A stretch of 64,000 bases of DNA from Anthoceros angustus. Lineage: Eukaryota; Streptophyta; Anthocerotopsida; Anthocerotales; Anthocerotaceae. The notes beneath the pieces were generated by a model. That model did no database searches, had not been told where the DNA came from, and was given only the letters and a program-made list of their open reading frames with translations. Within the stretch, counting starts at the first letter, position 1, and each line of letters starts with the position of its first letter. Shown in pieces: positions 34,790 to 45,463 of this stretch. The stretch is taken from the NCBI GenBank assembly GCA_010909165.1, contig MU008161.1, forward strand, positions 558,001 through 622,000, in the 5' to 3' direction. Position numbers and translations under genes: made by a program.

Positions 34790-35225
34790 CCCTCATAGGC
34801 TTGTCGCTTTATAATTCAGCTATATTATATCTTACATTACTATCATAAACTATGTGTAATTATCCCGTGGCTAAGGGGTACGTGAGGTGATTTTTTATTA
34901 CACTTACTTTTATTATATCTTACATCACTACCATAAACCATTGTGTAATTATCGATACCATCCATACGGGGTCCGTAAGGGTTTTTTATTACAATTAAAT
35001 TAATTAAAATTACAAGGTTATTTTTATAAATTTAGTATACATAATTTACATGACAGACATAATCTATATAATATATGTAATATGTATAATATATATATAA
35101 GAAGTATAAGTATCAAGATTCAAGTAAATATATGTAATATACTGATAATATATAATTCATATATAAAATATTATAATTTTGAGTAAACATGCATGAAAAT
35201 AAAATTATAAGCTCACAATGGAGGT
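34790..35225. other. AT-rich DNA with an imperfect 85-bp duplication
   Basis: TATTATATCTTACAT(T/C)ACTA at 34823 and about 34913 begins two imperfect copies ending GATTTTTTATTACA / GTTTTTTATTACA. The remainder is TA-rich microsatellite-like sequence. No gene seen. Confidence 0.5.
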
Positions 35226-35246
35226 AGCTTCTCCTTCTTCATTGTT

Positions 35247-35805
35247 TCATCTCCCTTCTTGAGACGCAGACTCCCCTTCTTCATTATCCTTCATTTCACC
35301 ATGACGGACATCTTCTAGGCTACTGTTTGCAACCATTTGTATAGGTTCAAGACTTTCTAAGTACGCCATCCAATCCTCACAATCGGTTGCTTCAATATTA
35401 AAATTGTGCCGTTTTAACACTATAATGTTATAGTAGACATAAACAAGCATACCAACTGTGTTCACCATTTTTTCTTGCTCTATTATCATGCCATACATGT
35501 TTCCATGCCTCTGTTCACCATAGTTCTTGCTCTATTATCATGCTAGACATGTTTCATGCGCTCCAATTTCTTTCCCCTCTTCCTGCAATTGGAGGAATGT
35601 TCAACAACCTCGTTGCTACATCTGCAAGTTGTGAACATTCCTTTATATCCTCTCCATATCCTTCCCACTGTTCCAAAATGTTATACATCAACCATTCTTG
35701 GAAATGCATCTCCTCATCAACGCATAACTTACCAGGTCTAAGCCTATAGTGATTGAATTGCAACAAAAAACAATGAGCTTCTTTAGTATTAGTGGGTGCA
35801 AGCAT
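35247..35805 (-). mobile_element. hAT-family transposase remnant (C-terminal dimerisation region)
   Basis: Two neighbouring minus-strand frames read like the 3' end of a plant hAT transposase. The first has YGEDIKECSQLADVATRLLN then GRGERNWSA (family: L..LA..VLs.....ERNWS). The second, after a frame break near 35500-35550, has GMLVYVYYNIIVLKR (family: LVYVHYNLRL) and DWMAYLE. The break coincides with a short direct repeat (TTCTTGCTCTATTATCATGC twice). No terminal repeats or N-terminal zinc finger were found, so this is a fossil. Confidence 0.6.
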
Positions 35806-35814
35806 GGTTAGGTG

Positions 35815-35868
35815 CTCACCAGCTGATAGATTGAACGGTGCTCACCGTTCAATCTATCAGCTGGTGAG
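35815..35868. repeat. Perfect palindrome, 26-bp arms with 2-bp centre
   Basis: Arm 35815-35840 (CTCACCAGCTGATAG… GGTG) is the exact reverse complement of 35843-35868, with CT between. Such a hairpin can be a foldback-element end or a site of local inverted duplication. It lies 10 bases from the hAT remnant. Confidence 0.95.
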
Positions 35869-36190
35869 ATGCTAGGCAACAACTTCCTCTGCTTCGGATT
35901 TAACATCGCAGAAGCAAAAAAGAAATCTTGCCAACCATGTTTCTCGGAAATCTATGAGCTAGTGAAATGCTAGGCAACAACTTCCTATGCTTCGGATCTA
36001 ACATTGCAATAGCAATAAAACAAACATGATTACCATATTTTTCGGAAAAGCCTCCTTCATGCTGCCACTACCCGCATTCCACAATCCACTAGAAGCCGCA
36101 CCCTTGTGCCAGCCATAGTTCTCGGAAAAGCCTGCTTCATGCCGCCACCACCCGCATTCCACAATCTGCCAGAAGCCGCACTCGTGAGGG
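35869..36190. repeat. Imperfect direct duplications near the hAT remnant
   Basis: Two overlapping sets. ATGCTAGGCAACAACTTCCT starts at 35870 and again at 35970. A unit with TCGGAAAAGCCTNCTTCATG and CCCGCATTCCACAATC occurs at about 36042 and 36121. No coding signal. Confidence 0.75.
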
Positions 36191-36975
36191 TGCCAAAGCC
36201 GTTTGCGTTTTAGTCTATCTTCTATTAGAAGGGTTATCTTACTACTGTAATTATTATGATAGTAAAATATAATAAAATTCTTATTCCTTTTAATATACAT
36301 ATAATTTTTTAAAAATATATAATTATATTTTTATTACTATAAGATATAAGTATAAAAATACTATTTTACCTTATGATAATAATTACCACTTTAAATTACT
36401 ATACTACTGGGGCCCTACACGTAATACTCACAAGTCCCTCCTCTTTGGCGGTATGCCGCATTTGAGCAGAACTCGGAGAAAGGAGAGTTAAAGAAGTAAT
36501 TCTTGAGTGGTATATACGTATGTAGAACGGATGGGGATGCAGAATTCCGCGTTGTCTTTCAACGTAGTCGAAGTAATTGTAAGTGGCGGTCCACAAGTCG
36601 CATCACTTCAATCGGTGCGATCCTATCGGAGGGGAAAAACCGTTACCTAATAGCACTGCGGACTCAATTCTCGGCCACTCAACCTCTTGCGTAGGTGTAA
36701 TGCACGTTTATAACGCGGTCCACCGCGAAGGTGCGCATGAGAAAGGAGCGCAAGAGTTTTTCTATGAACCTTGGTTTGAAATGCACGCTTTCACTTCCAT
36801 CCGGCGTGTCAAGAGGAAGAGACTTTGGTGCCTGTCCTTCACTCCACTCCACCCCACTCCACTCAGCAAAAGAGAGTGAAGTCCACTAAAAAGTTGAGTA
36901 CTACTAGTTTTGTTTGTGTAGGAGATTTGTTGCTTTCCGAAGTACTTTCCTGAAATGCTGTGCCTCGGGAAGAAG
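36191..36975. other. Intergenic, 3' side of the GMC oxidoreductase gene
   Basis: AT-rich to 36410, then more balanced composition. No gene recognised. The final 100 bases probably hold the oxidoreductase 3' UTR. Confidence 0.4.
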
Positions 36976-38828
36976 TCAGTCGATTTCCGTCCTTCGCCGC
37001 TGCTTGAGAATCTGGACTCCCATGTATCTGCTCAACCAACCAGCGCATGCAAGTGAGTTGCAAGTACATCTGTGACTGGTGCTCTGCCCACACAGCATCC
37101 CATGACTCTCACCTTCCAAGCATCATGACAGTCGCCTGCGGGTTTGCACCTGGAGAGACTGTCCATGCAGAGCCATCCACCACACGGAGGCTATCCACCC
37201 CCTTCACCAGATGGCGGCTATCTACCACAGAGCCGACGCGGCAACCGCCATGGTAGTGCCAGATGGTGCTCACGGTATCCTTGCACCACTTCTCCAGCCT
37301 ACGGGTGTCATTCATGTAGCCGGGGAGCAACTGTTTGGCCAGGTCTGGAAACGAGGACAAGTTACGCGAAGCCTGGCCGTATCCGTACGTGAAGTTCAGA
37401 AACCCCTTGGTGCGCACAACGCGATCGACCACCCGAATTCCATCCACGCACAACCGTAGATCCTCAGGGTTCTCGTAGTAGTTAAACCGCACCAGAGGAG
37501 AGTCCTTGACATCAGCGCTGCGGAGCTTGAGCCACCCTGACGACCGGGGCCGGTATAGCTGTGACACATCCACCAGAATTATTGCACAAGAGTGGGCGTC
37601 AGTGACAGGATGATGATGGGACAGCGACAACACTGGCAAGAATTTCACGGAACATGCTCGGCACGTCTCGCCTTTTGGAGAATGAAGCCTCCTTGTACGG
37701 ACGGAGCGTGAGGTGAAAGTGACAAGTCCCGCAAGCGGAGCGTGAATTCTTGCAACCGGTCCAGGCTGCGCTCTCCAGGCGGCAGGCTGCTCAAGTCGAT
37801 CCCTCCCGCCACAACCAGCATCCCGCTTCCGCTGGCGCCTTCGAAGATGTTGCCTTGGCCGGTAGAGCCGACGACCTGCACGAAGGATCCTTCAACCGGG
37901 CTCGGCGATGGCACGAACACGGAGTTCTTAGGGTTGTCAGCCATGCCCTCCCCCACGCCCTCCAGCTCCACCTCCTGCCGGATGCCGAACTCCGCCAGCT
38001 TCGACGCCGGCCCGATGCCGCTCAGCAGAAGCAGCTGCGGGCTCCCGAGCGCTCCCGCCGAGAGCACCACCTCCCCGCCCGGGCGCAGCAGAGCGACGTG
38101 CTTGGCCCCGGAGAGATCCTTGTACTCCACACCGTAAGCCTGGCGATGGCGGGACTGGCTGGAGGCATTGCGGAGCAGAATCCGGGACGCGTAGGCGTGG
38201 ATGTAGACGGTGAGGCGGGCGGGATCCGCGTACTGGAGGAGGTCGGCTGCCGTGTGGCGATGCGCATTGGCGTCGAAGATGGAGCCTCCGACCTTGGTTC
38301 CCAGCACGTGCCGGTACGTATCTCCGTTATCCGGCGCGACGCCTGCTTCCACAAGCCCCCGCCTGAGGGCCTCCTGCCACGGGCCGAGCGTCGGGAATCC
38401 GGCCACCACTCGCGCAACCCAGGCGTACGAGGCCTTCACCAGCTCCGCGTCCCAGCCGAAGCTCCGCACGTCGTCGTCGCTGGCGTAGGTGAAGAAGCCC
38501 GCGTTCACAGCACTTCCCCCTCCCAGAACGTTGGCTCGGAGATTCACCACCCCGTCTTCGGAGATGAACCTCTGGCCGGCAGTGGTCGGCGTCGTGGCTG
38601 CCTGTACTTGGATCCGAGTGTATCCCACAGCTTGCTGCACATCGGGGTCTGTGTATGGAAGACCACCCCGTTCCAGCAGCAGGACCGTGAAGTTCTGGGA
38701 CAAGGTGGCGGCGAGGGGGCATCCCGCCGTGCCCCCACCTACTATGATGTAGTCGTAGAAGGAATCTTCCGCTGGTGCGAAAGTTGCATTGTGGACGAAG
38801 GTGTAGTCGGGATCCTTGTCGATCAAGC
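36976..38828 (-). CDS. GMC oxidoreductase, HOTHEAD-like, N-terminus not resolved
   Basis: FAD-dependent glucose-methanol-choline oxidoreductase of the plant HOTHEAD/mandelonitrile-lyase-like group, usually secreted. Exons 38828-37672, 37558-37113 and 37027-36976 join in phase to about 550 residues. Present are the dinucleotide-binding YIIVGGGTAGCPLAATLS, the GMC signature LGGGSAVNAGFF, GALGSPQLLLLSGIGP, the active-site HYHGGCRVG and the terminal VVDGSAWTVSPGANPQATV, then YMGVQILKQRR at the end. An upstream exon with ATG and signal peptide must exist (the first exon shown starts mid-codon after a good acceptor), but I could not place it. The 37672 donor is AAG followed by GCGAGA, a possible GC-AG intron; GTTCCG 18 bases on is the only phase-compatible GT alternative. 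Third codon positions are GC-rich, which opens a long antisense shadow frame. Confidence 0.88.
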
Positions 38829-40030
38829 CTGCTCATAAGCCACACTTGAAAATCAGACCTGAATTGTACATGATGCAATTTGACGCTGACAGGCATATCA
38901 TCCGGAGTTGTGAAGGCAGTCACTCAGGCTTCTTGCGAGCAGCATTTATGGACTCATCAGTATGTTAAGTTCCGTCCATGAGAGAGCTTCATGTCTGACT
39001 TCGATGAAGCTGTCCTGGAAATCGTTCGGAACCTTAAAAAAAAATCCATATCCAAGCAAATGCAAAAGGCAAGCTTCAATCAGAGGCAGGTCCAGTGTAA
39101 CCTGGCTCACACCAGACCCGGCGCAGCAAAGTGCTCACGGCAAGACAGCTCAAAAGGACTTGTAACATCCTTTTTTCGCAGAAAGAAGAAGATGCATCCA
39201 CCTGGAGGACGTGAACATGCTTTTGGAGGGTGGAATTTGTAATGTCGCACACGGGGCGGTGGCAGGCATTGTGAGCAACCCTAAGGGAGAGCCGTGTGGT
39301 CTGACATTGGAGTGAAAGCGGCTGGCCATCCGCGAGGTGGGCGTCACAGGTGCAACCGCCACCAACCGCGGCAAATGACGAGGTCTCGCGCACAGTCGCA
39401 GCCGCGACAGGGAGAGTGGTGATATTCCTGGGGCGGCTGGGCTTTTCCAACGGGATTGGCGCGTGGGGGGTGAAAAAGTTACTGGCGTGGTAACAGAGAG
39501 GAGGTGGTGGTCAGTGTGGTGCAGGTGAAGAGAGTGAGACAGAGCAACTGCCGCAGAAGCTCATCAGCCAGCGCCGTTGCAACAGTTGTAGTGTATCGCC
39601 GCTTGAGGATGGATGGCGTTGCGGCTGCTGGAAGTTGGGACGATCGAGGTGCCGCAACGGCCCGGCGGCGTGTGTAGAAGTTTGTAGGCATCCGGTTTTG
39701 AATCTCGGCACAGTGAATTGCGCGTGGTGAGGAAGCGCGCACCTCTAGTGAACCTGTTTGTGGCAGGATTTCAGGATTGCATGTGTTGTGTGCGGGGGTG
39801 GGATTGCTTTTGAGGTTTTCTTGTGAGGGAGCTCGGGGGGAGAGAGGGAGCAACGAGAGCTGGGAATTGCCGAGGTTGTAGAGCAATATCTGGGAGGAGA
39901 TGGCGGAGGGATGAAGAATTGTAGGATTCTGGAAGCTGTGGTTAGGGATTCCGACTAGGAAGTTGTGAAGGGGAGGGAGGGACTTAACCGGATTGTGGAG
40001 GGGGGTGAGAGGCTGTTGTTAGCATATTGG
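38829..40030. other. Intergenic between divergently transcribed genes
   Basis: Should include the first exon of the GMC oxidoreductase (somewhere above 38829) and the 5' UTR/promoter of the BTB gene (G/A-rich from about 39480). No other gene recognised. Confidence 0.4.
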
Positions 40031-41008
40031 ATGGCGGGCATGTCGGGCGTCCAGGAGGATAATGAGGATGTGTTGCCGGTTGTAGATCGGGGTGCGGCAG
40101 GCGACGGGTCAGAGGTTGTGGCGAACGAAGGGGTTGGTCGTCTGGAAGATTTGGAGCATGTAGATGCTCCAAATGATTACCAGGAGAGCCATCCGGAGGA
40201 GCCACAAGAGCAGCCACAGGAGCAGCCACAGGAGCAGCCACAGGAGCAGCCACAGGAGCAGCCACAAGAGCAGCCACAGGAGCAGTCACAGGAGCGGCCA
40301 CAAGAGCAGCCACAAGAGCAGCCACAGGAGCAGCCACAGCAGCGTAGGCCAGACTTCCAGCAGCTGGAGGTGCCGGAATCTTCCTTCACCGGAACGTTTC
40401 AGGCTCTGCTACGAAAGTCCAAGCAAATCCCTGAGTATACCTCTGGCCATTATCAGCACTGGAAGAAGATGAAGGCCGACTTGAGGCATGGGCAACGAGA
40501 TTCGCTGCAAAAGGTAAACCAGCAGGGCTACAACGACAGGCTCACTCTTCACATTGGTGGCACCCGGTTTGAGACCTCCAGGCAGACTCTCTGTGTAGAT
40601 GCCGATTCCATGCTAGCTGCCTGGGTGCTCCGGCACCTGAATGAAGGTGACACTATGATGTGGCTAGATAGAGATGGAAACAGATTTGGCCACGTTTTGA
40701 ATTACCTCAGAAGTGGCACCATTTTTCTTCAGGATGTGCCCTCTCTTAGAGCAGTGCAAGAGGAGGCTGCTTTCTTCGGTCTCAGTGGCTTGCAGGCCCT
40801 CTGTGAGGAGAGAATCAAACACGTTGAAATAAGGGAACAAGATAAGATGCGGAAGACGGAAGAGTATCAGGAAACCGTCATAGAGTTGCTCAGAGCAATC
40901 CTTAATGGAGGCACTTGTCCGCACAGCAAAGCACCTCCAACCTCTTTGAGCAGGGGCCGAACTCGAACAAGGGACGATCCAATTTTCGACACGACCGCTG
41001 ATTTTTAA
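40031..41008 (+). CDS. KCTD-type BTB (potassium-channel tetramerisation domain) protein with a PQEQ repeat
   Basis: Single-exon gene, 325 residues. An acidic N-terminal tail is followed by about 12-13 tandem PQEQ units (about residues 57-106) encoded by a 12-bp repeat CAGGAGCAGCCA. The T1-type BTB domain spans about residues 175-265: LTLHIGGTRFETSRQTL, WLDRDGNRFGHVLNYLRSG and FFGLSGLQALCEERI. Such proteins form oligomers and often act as CUL3 adaptors; whether this one does is inference. The C-terminal 60 residues are charged and end RDDPIFDTTADF. ATG 40031 is the first in frame; the frame extends 5' only with non-ATG codons. The repeat length is likely polymorphic. Confidence 0.85.
   Translation: MAGMSGVQEDNEDVLPVVDRGAAGDGSEVVANEGVGRLEDLEHVDAPNDYQESHPEEPQEQPQEQPQEQPQEQPQEQPQEQPQEQSQERPQEQPQEQPQEQPQQRRPDFQQLEVPESSFTGTFQALLRKSKQIPEYTSGHYQHWKKMKADLRHGQRDSLQKVNQQGYNDRLTLHIGGTRFETSRQTLCVDADSMLAAWVLRHLNEGDTMMWLDRDGNRFGHVLNYLRSGTIFLQDVPSLRAVQEEAAFFGLSGLQALCEERIKHVEIREQDKMRKTEEYQETVIELLRAILNGGTCPHSKAPPTSLSRGRTRTRDDPIFDTTADF
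40196..40345. repeat. In-frame 12-bp minisatellite coding for PQEQ
   Basis: About 12-13 units of CCACA(A/G)GAGCAG inside the BTB gene. Variants are mostly synonymous A/G changes, with single TCA and CGG replacements. The unit is a multiple of three, so copy-number change keeps the frame. Confidence 0.95.
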
Positions 41009-41752
41009 AGGTGGTTTTTCAAGGTGGTTTTCCTCTTCTCCATCACTTGTTCATTGCGAAGGGAACCCCTGAACCTGCAGTTGCCAGCCAACCACCCTTG
41101 ACTGTAATCAGGGCCTGCCCCTTCAATTTGAGCCTCAATTTAGATATAAATGTCTCTGAGATGAATTCAAAGACCGAGTCTCTTTTCGAAGTCTCTGCAA
41201 CGTCTCTACAACGCCTCACTAAGAAATTTAAATATCATTCTCTCCATTTCTCGTGATTATATTATTGAAATAAATAATACATGATATTTACCTACATAAT
41301 TTGGAAGTCTCAGTTTTGGAGTCGGCTGCGTACTTTTACAACTAATTTGAATTGCCCAATGACTAAAACGATGCTAGATTGTACCGCCCAGCACAACACA
41401 AATCGAGCACAGGAGAGATGCCCGCTTCGTTTGTGGTTTAGTCCACAGCACCTAATATGTAGAAGTTCAGATTCCTGTCCACGTCTTTACTCCTCCATCA
41501 ACATTTCGAACGTACCGCATGACCGAGACCGAATTCACCAGTAATAACGGTCAGCTTCCCCTTCTGGTTTAGTCAGTTCGACATGGTTCGATAGCCTGGA
41601 CGGTGTAGCGCGAGCCGTACTGCGACACTTTGGGCCGGCCAAGTTGCTGCAGACGACGTGCGACGTAATCACCTTCGCCAAACTGACATCTCCTTGCTGG
41701 GCAACCGTGCTACAGTGCGAGACCTAAGAGTAGTCGTGTGCGGCAGTTCTCT
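41009..41752. other. Intergenic between convergent genes
   Basis: Holds the 3' ends of the BTB gene (plus) and the PPR-SMR gene (minus). No gene or repeat recognised. Confidence 0.45.
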
Positions 41753-43978
41753 TCAAACAGGTTGTCTCGAGAGTGGCCTAGACCACTCCCCACTGCGCAG
41801 CCATGTTTGAACCGCGTCACCAGATGCCAAGAGAAAATGGAGCATTTCCCGCCCATCTTCAGACATAGTAGACTTCTCAGTAAAAGGAGATTTTCTCGCA
41901 GTCAAATAAGAGATCACTGCATCTTTCTTTCTCTGTTCTGTGTCTACCCAGCGACCCCTCCCTGATCCAGTTTCTATCATAACTACTTTGGGCAGCTCTT
42001 GGTTCTCCTCGAGCACCTGAGACAGTGTGCTCATCCACCACTCAACAGCACATTGGGATGCGCCCAGGGAGAGGTGGCGTAAATGTAGACGCCACACTGT
42101 AGGCGCACGGGATTGAATATCAGCAAATACTCCCAGATTCACTGAAAGCACAAGCAGATCTGACGCCCTTCCCTCAATATTCTTCACCTGGCAAAAATCA
42201 ACCATGGCATTGATGAACCTACGGTAGGTCCCAGCCGGATACCTCTGTGTTAACAAATGGAGCGCACGGTGAAGCTCTTTCTCCTGTGCCACCGGAGAAA
42301 TCAGTTTCTGCAACGTGTCGTGCAACTCCAGGTTACCCTTCTTAAAAATCCCAAAGACAGTATTCCGCTGCTCATCGTCCTCACAGAGAACCAAGATACT
42401 GAAAAGACTGCCCCATAGCATATCATCTGGCTCACATCCACAGCTGATCATTTCATCAAAGAGCTCTGCAACTTTCACAAAATCCTTCGCTTGTCCATGA
42501 GCCTGGATTAGTGAAGTATATGTGACAACATCCCTAGAGAATCCAGACCTAGTCATTCTTGAAAAAACATTCAGTGCCTTGTCCTTGCTGCCGTGCTTAG
42601 CATACAAGTGCAGCATTGTCTTGTACGAGTATGCATTTGGTGGCATCCCAGATCTCTGCATGTCATTGAATATCTTTTCTGCTTGCTCCTCAGTACCATA
42701 CTCCACACAATGTTTAAGAACTGAGTTATGCACAACCGCATCACAACCCCAGCCTTCCCGCTGCATTCGTTGGAAAAGGACTAGACAATCCTGGAATTGC
42801 CCACCTTTACCGTAGGCATCAATCATAGAGCTAACGGTTACAGCATTGGGCTTCAAACCAGAAGTGATCATCTCATCCATCACTCCTGCAGCTTCGGCTG
42901 TTCTTCCTAGATCTCCAAGGATCCGGATCAGAATGTTATAGATAACTGCGGTAGGCTTCATCCCTGACTTCTTCAGTTCCTTGTAAGTCCTCTCAACGTC
43001 TGTGTACCTACCAACCTTGCCCAACATATTTAAGAAGGTACCATATGTCACAATATCAAGTTTCCAGCCAGAACCTCTAAGCTCATCAAAGAGAGCCAGT
43101 GCTTCCTTTACTTTACCCGCTTTCGCATACATGTCTAGGACAGAACAATACGTCACAGCATCTGGAACACAACCGGCATTATGCATCTTTTCGTACCATT
43201 CCAAGGCCTGTTCATGGCGATTGCACCTGCTGGCACAACTGATCAAAGTGCTGTAAGTGATGTTATCAGGAAACACACCCTTCTGAATCATCTCCACCAC
43301 CAAACCCTCTGCCAGGTCCCACTGCCCGCCTTTTCTCAGCAGCTTCACCATGACATTGTAGGTGAAGACATTCAAGTCATACTCTCTGGATTCGGCCCAC
43401 CTGAAAAAGGGCAAAGCTTTCTCCCACCTTGCCAGGGAATTCAAAATGGTCACCAAGCTGCGTGCACTCAAGGGAGTCTCCCAGCCATCCATAGCCAGTG
43501 CTACCCCTGCCTCTGTCTCATTGCAGCCCTTCAACCTGCCCAGGACAAGAGGTAAAACCTGGGAAGGCCTTTCCACTCTTCCAGCCTCCACAGAACCTAC
43601 ATTCCGGTCAGTAACCAGCTCCGAACCCTGTCCTGGTCTCCACCTATCCACCACCACCGCATTGCCTGACCTGGCCTTCCGACTGACAGGGGTCCCAGTA
43701 CCGGATGCAGAATCAGAGGGCGCCGCGCCACCATCCTGTTTACCAGACACTCTTTGAGTGGAGAACTCCAGATGCAGCTTCCGCAACTGCTTGGCCATGG
43801 AGGAGGCGCCTGAATTGCTGGATCCCGCCGTCTCATCAGGAGAAACCGTGGGTGCAGCATTTTTGCTCACGCAGCACACATAACGAAATTTACATGCTCT
43901 CCTGGTGTCTGAGCACGACGTTGAAGGGAGAGCGTGGCTCACGCCCAGAAGCTGCATCGAATGAGAGGATACAGCCAT
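41753..43978 (-). CDS. P-class pentatricopeptide repeat protein with C-terminal SMR-like domain, SVR7/ATP4-like, chloroplast
   Basis: Single exon, 741 residues. The first ATG in frame is at 43978 (MAVSSHSMQLLGVS); the open frame extends 22 codons further but without ATG. The first 60 residues are S/T/A/R-rich, as in a chloroplast transit peptide. About ten PPR motifs (for example FTYNVMVKLLRKGG, ITYSTLISCASRCN, VTYCSVLDMYAKAGK, AVIYNILIRILGDLG, VVTYTSLIQAHGQA) cover residues about 210-560. The C-terminus has an SMR-like segment (LHLRHLSLGASQCAVEWW, then VMIETGSGRGRW). PPR-SMR proteins bind and process or activate plastid mRNAs. The usual LDxHG box reads LHLRH here, so nuclease activity is doubtful. 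Wording is closest to SVR7/ATP4. The 5' flank from 44029 on is part of the 1.4-kb duplicated unit. Confidence 0.9.
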   Translation of the reverse strand: MAVSSHSMQLLGVSHALPSTSCSDTRRACKFRYVCCVSKNAAPTVSPDETAGSSNSGASSMAKQLRKLHLEFSTQRVSGKQDGGAAPSDSASGTGTPVSRKARSGNAVVVDRWRPGQGSELVTDRNVGSVEAGRVERPSQVLPLVLGRLKGCNETEAGVALAMDGWETPLSARSLVTILNSLARWEKALPFFRWAESREYDLNVFTYNVMVKLLRKGGQWDLAEGLVVEMIQKGVFPDNITYSTLISCASRCNRHEQALEWYEKMHNAGCVPDAVTYCSVLDMYAKAGKVKEALALFDELRGSGWKLDIVTYGTFLNMLGKVGRYTDVERTYKELKKSGMKPTAVIYNILIRILGDLGRTAEAAGVMDEMITSGLKPNAVTVSSMIDAYGKGGQFQDCLVLFQRMQREGWGCDAVVHNSVLKHCVEYGTEEQAEKIFNDMQRSGMPPNAYSYKTMLHLYAKHGSKDKALNVFSRMTRSGFSRDVVTYTSLIQAHGQAKDFVKVAELFDEMISCGCEPDDMLWGSLFSILVLCEDDEQRNTVFGIFKKGNLELHDTLQKLISPVAQEKELHRALHLLTQRYPAGTYRRFINAMVDFCQVKNIEGRASDLLVLSVNLGVFADIQSRAPTVWRLHLRHLSLGASQCAVEWWMSTLSQVLEENQELPKVVMIETGSGRGRWVDTEQRKKDAVISYLTARKSPFTEKSTMSEDGREMLHFLLASGDAVQTWLRSGEWSRPLSRQPV

Positions 43979-44028
43979 AGCAGCAGATTTACACCCCCAA
44001 ACGCCAGTTCGAAGTCCAGCGTCCCATG

Positions 44029-45463
44029 TCCGGTTAGGTGCCAAAATGGAGTCGAGGTCGTGAAGCCTTCGACTACCGTTGGCTCATGGGTTTAGGGCTT
44101 TGTTCCAAACCTAACATCCAAGCCTCCCGGCTCGGTAGAATATTTCCGTCCGCTCGGAAATTTCCCATGTAAAAACTTCCACTAATAAAATGCATGTACA
44201 TGTGTAATGAGCTCCACAGCTTGGAGTAAAGCCTCCCGGCTCGGTAGTATATTTCTCTCCGCTCGGTAACTTTCTCCTATAGTAAATTCTACGGAACTGA
44301 GCTCCATAGCACAGCTTGGATTACTCAACCCAAACAAGGGTTCAGGGTTCACGATTCAGATCGCTCATACTATGAAGTCACATCGCTCATACTATGAAGT
44401 CACAGAATTCCACTATATGGGTTGTGGTACCTAATCTTTGTTTTGGTTTGCGTAGTTTTGTTTTGTGTTGGCCTTAATAAAATCATTTTAGGATTTTCAA
44501 TATAACACTCAAAGGACTTCAGAGTTTTTTCACGTCTCCGTTATGGCCAGGGTAAAGGATATAATCTTCCTAGATGAAGAGGATGATGATCATGATGGCT
44601 AGGAGGTTGAACCTACAGGAAGAGGCGAGACGTTTGAAGAATGTGAAGAAGAATGAACTTTAGAAAAAGCTTGAGAAGATCATAAGCATCGCTGGTGCTG
44701 GTGAGGAAGCTTCAACTACTGCATTGGGCGAGCATGATTTAGAAGAGGACTTCGATCCCAATGAGTATGACAAGAAGATGCATGAGGCGTTGGGTGATGC
44801 TTTCTATGGTGGCCAAGACGTTGACCACAAGTTCAATGAGGAGAGGAGGATGCTAACGGTCTTGATGAAACAGATAGCAAGGAGAAACCTAACTTTGAGG
44901 CTGACGATGAGCTGTTGGAACTGCCTAAGGGCTGCGAGAGTGGAGTTAAGGCTGACTTTTCAAGTGCCCACTCGAAGCAGAAGAAGTAGATATGGAAAAT
45001 CTCTCTGGACGACAAGGTAGATCTTGATACTCTTGATCTTGATCAAGAATACCAAGAGGCATGGTGAGCAATTTGCTGGCGAGGCTCAAGTACATGAAGG
45101 TCAAACGAAATCAACATGGCTTGAAGGCCATGGATGTTCTAAATGCAGATGACTTGGAGCTAAATCAGATAAATAGTACTGTTTCGATGGCTGCCGAACC
45201 GGAGGAGGGCATGGCCGACATGGCTTGAAGGCCATAGATGTTCTAAATGCAGATGACTAGGAGCTAAATCAGATAGATAATCTTGGTGCCGAACCGGAGG
45301 AGGGCATGGCCGAACAGGGCAACCAGACTAGCTCCAAGAAGAACAGGAGAAAGAGGAGGAGGGAAAATGGTCTTGACTACCTGCGTCCGATTACTAGCAT
45401 ATGGAAAGATGAAACCTCTTGAAAAACAAGAAACAAGTGGAGCCCGTCCATTTGATAGCCACC
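44029..45463. repeat. Tandem duplication unit 1 (PPR 5' flank plus broken KRI1)
   Basis: Unit of about 1435 bp starting TCCGGTTAGGTGCCAAAATG at 44029. It repeats at 45464. It contains the leader region of the PPR gene, two inner copies of CCTCCCGGCTCGGTAG, a 22-bp direct repeat (ATCGCTCATACTATGAAGTC twice) and the KRI1 pseudogene. Confidence 0.95.
44543..45463 (+). pseudogene. KRI1 pseudogene 1
   Basis: Starts ATGGCCAGGGTAAAGG and matches the beginning of the intact KRI1 gene at 48151 (MAGVK…, LDEEDGDHD-like), including 5' flank. It then jumps to the part equivalent to KRI1 residues about 325 onward (RLKNVKKNEL, EEDFDPNEYDKKMHEALGD, YGGQDVD), so about 300 codons are missing. Stops (TAG in DGG-TAG-EV, TTTAG after KNEL) and frame breaks follow. 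The tail carries an inner duplication of GGCTTGAAGGCCAT(G/A)GATG. Not functional. Confidence 0.92.

Noticed and set aside
37750-38838. 362-codon plus-strand frame
   Set aside because: It lies antisense to the GMC oxidoreductase exon, is R/H/G/P-rich and has no domain. It exists because the sense gene has GC-rich third positions.
39479-39886. 135-codon minus-strand frame upstream of the BTB gene
   Set aside because: Low-complexity S/T/P composition over the likely 5' UTR of the BTB gene; no splice or domain support.
40177-40389. Cys-rich minus-strand frame (CGCS repeats)
   Set aside because: Antisense of the PQEQ-coding minisatellite; the apparent metallothionein-like peptide is a composition effect.
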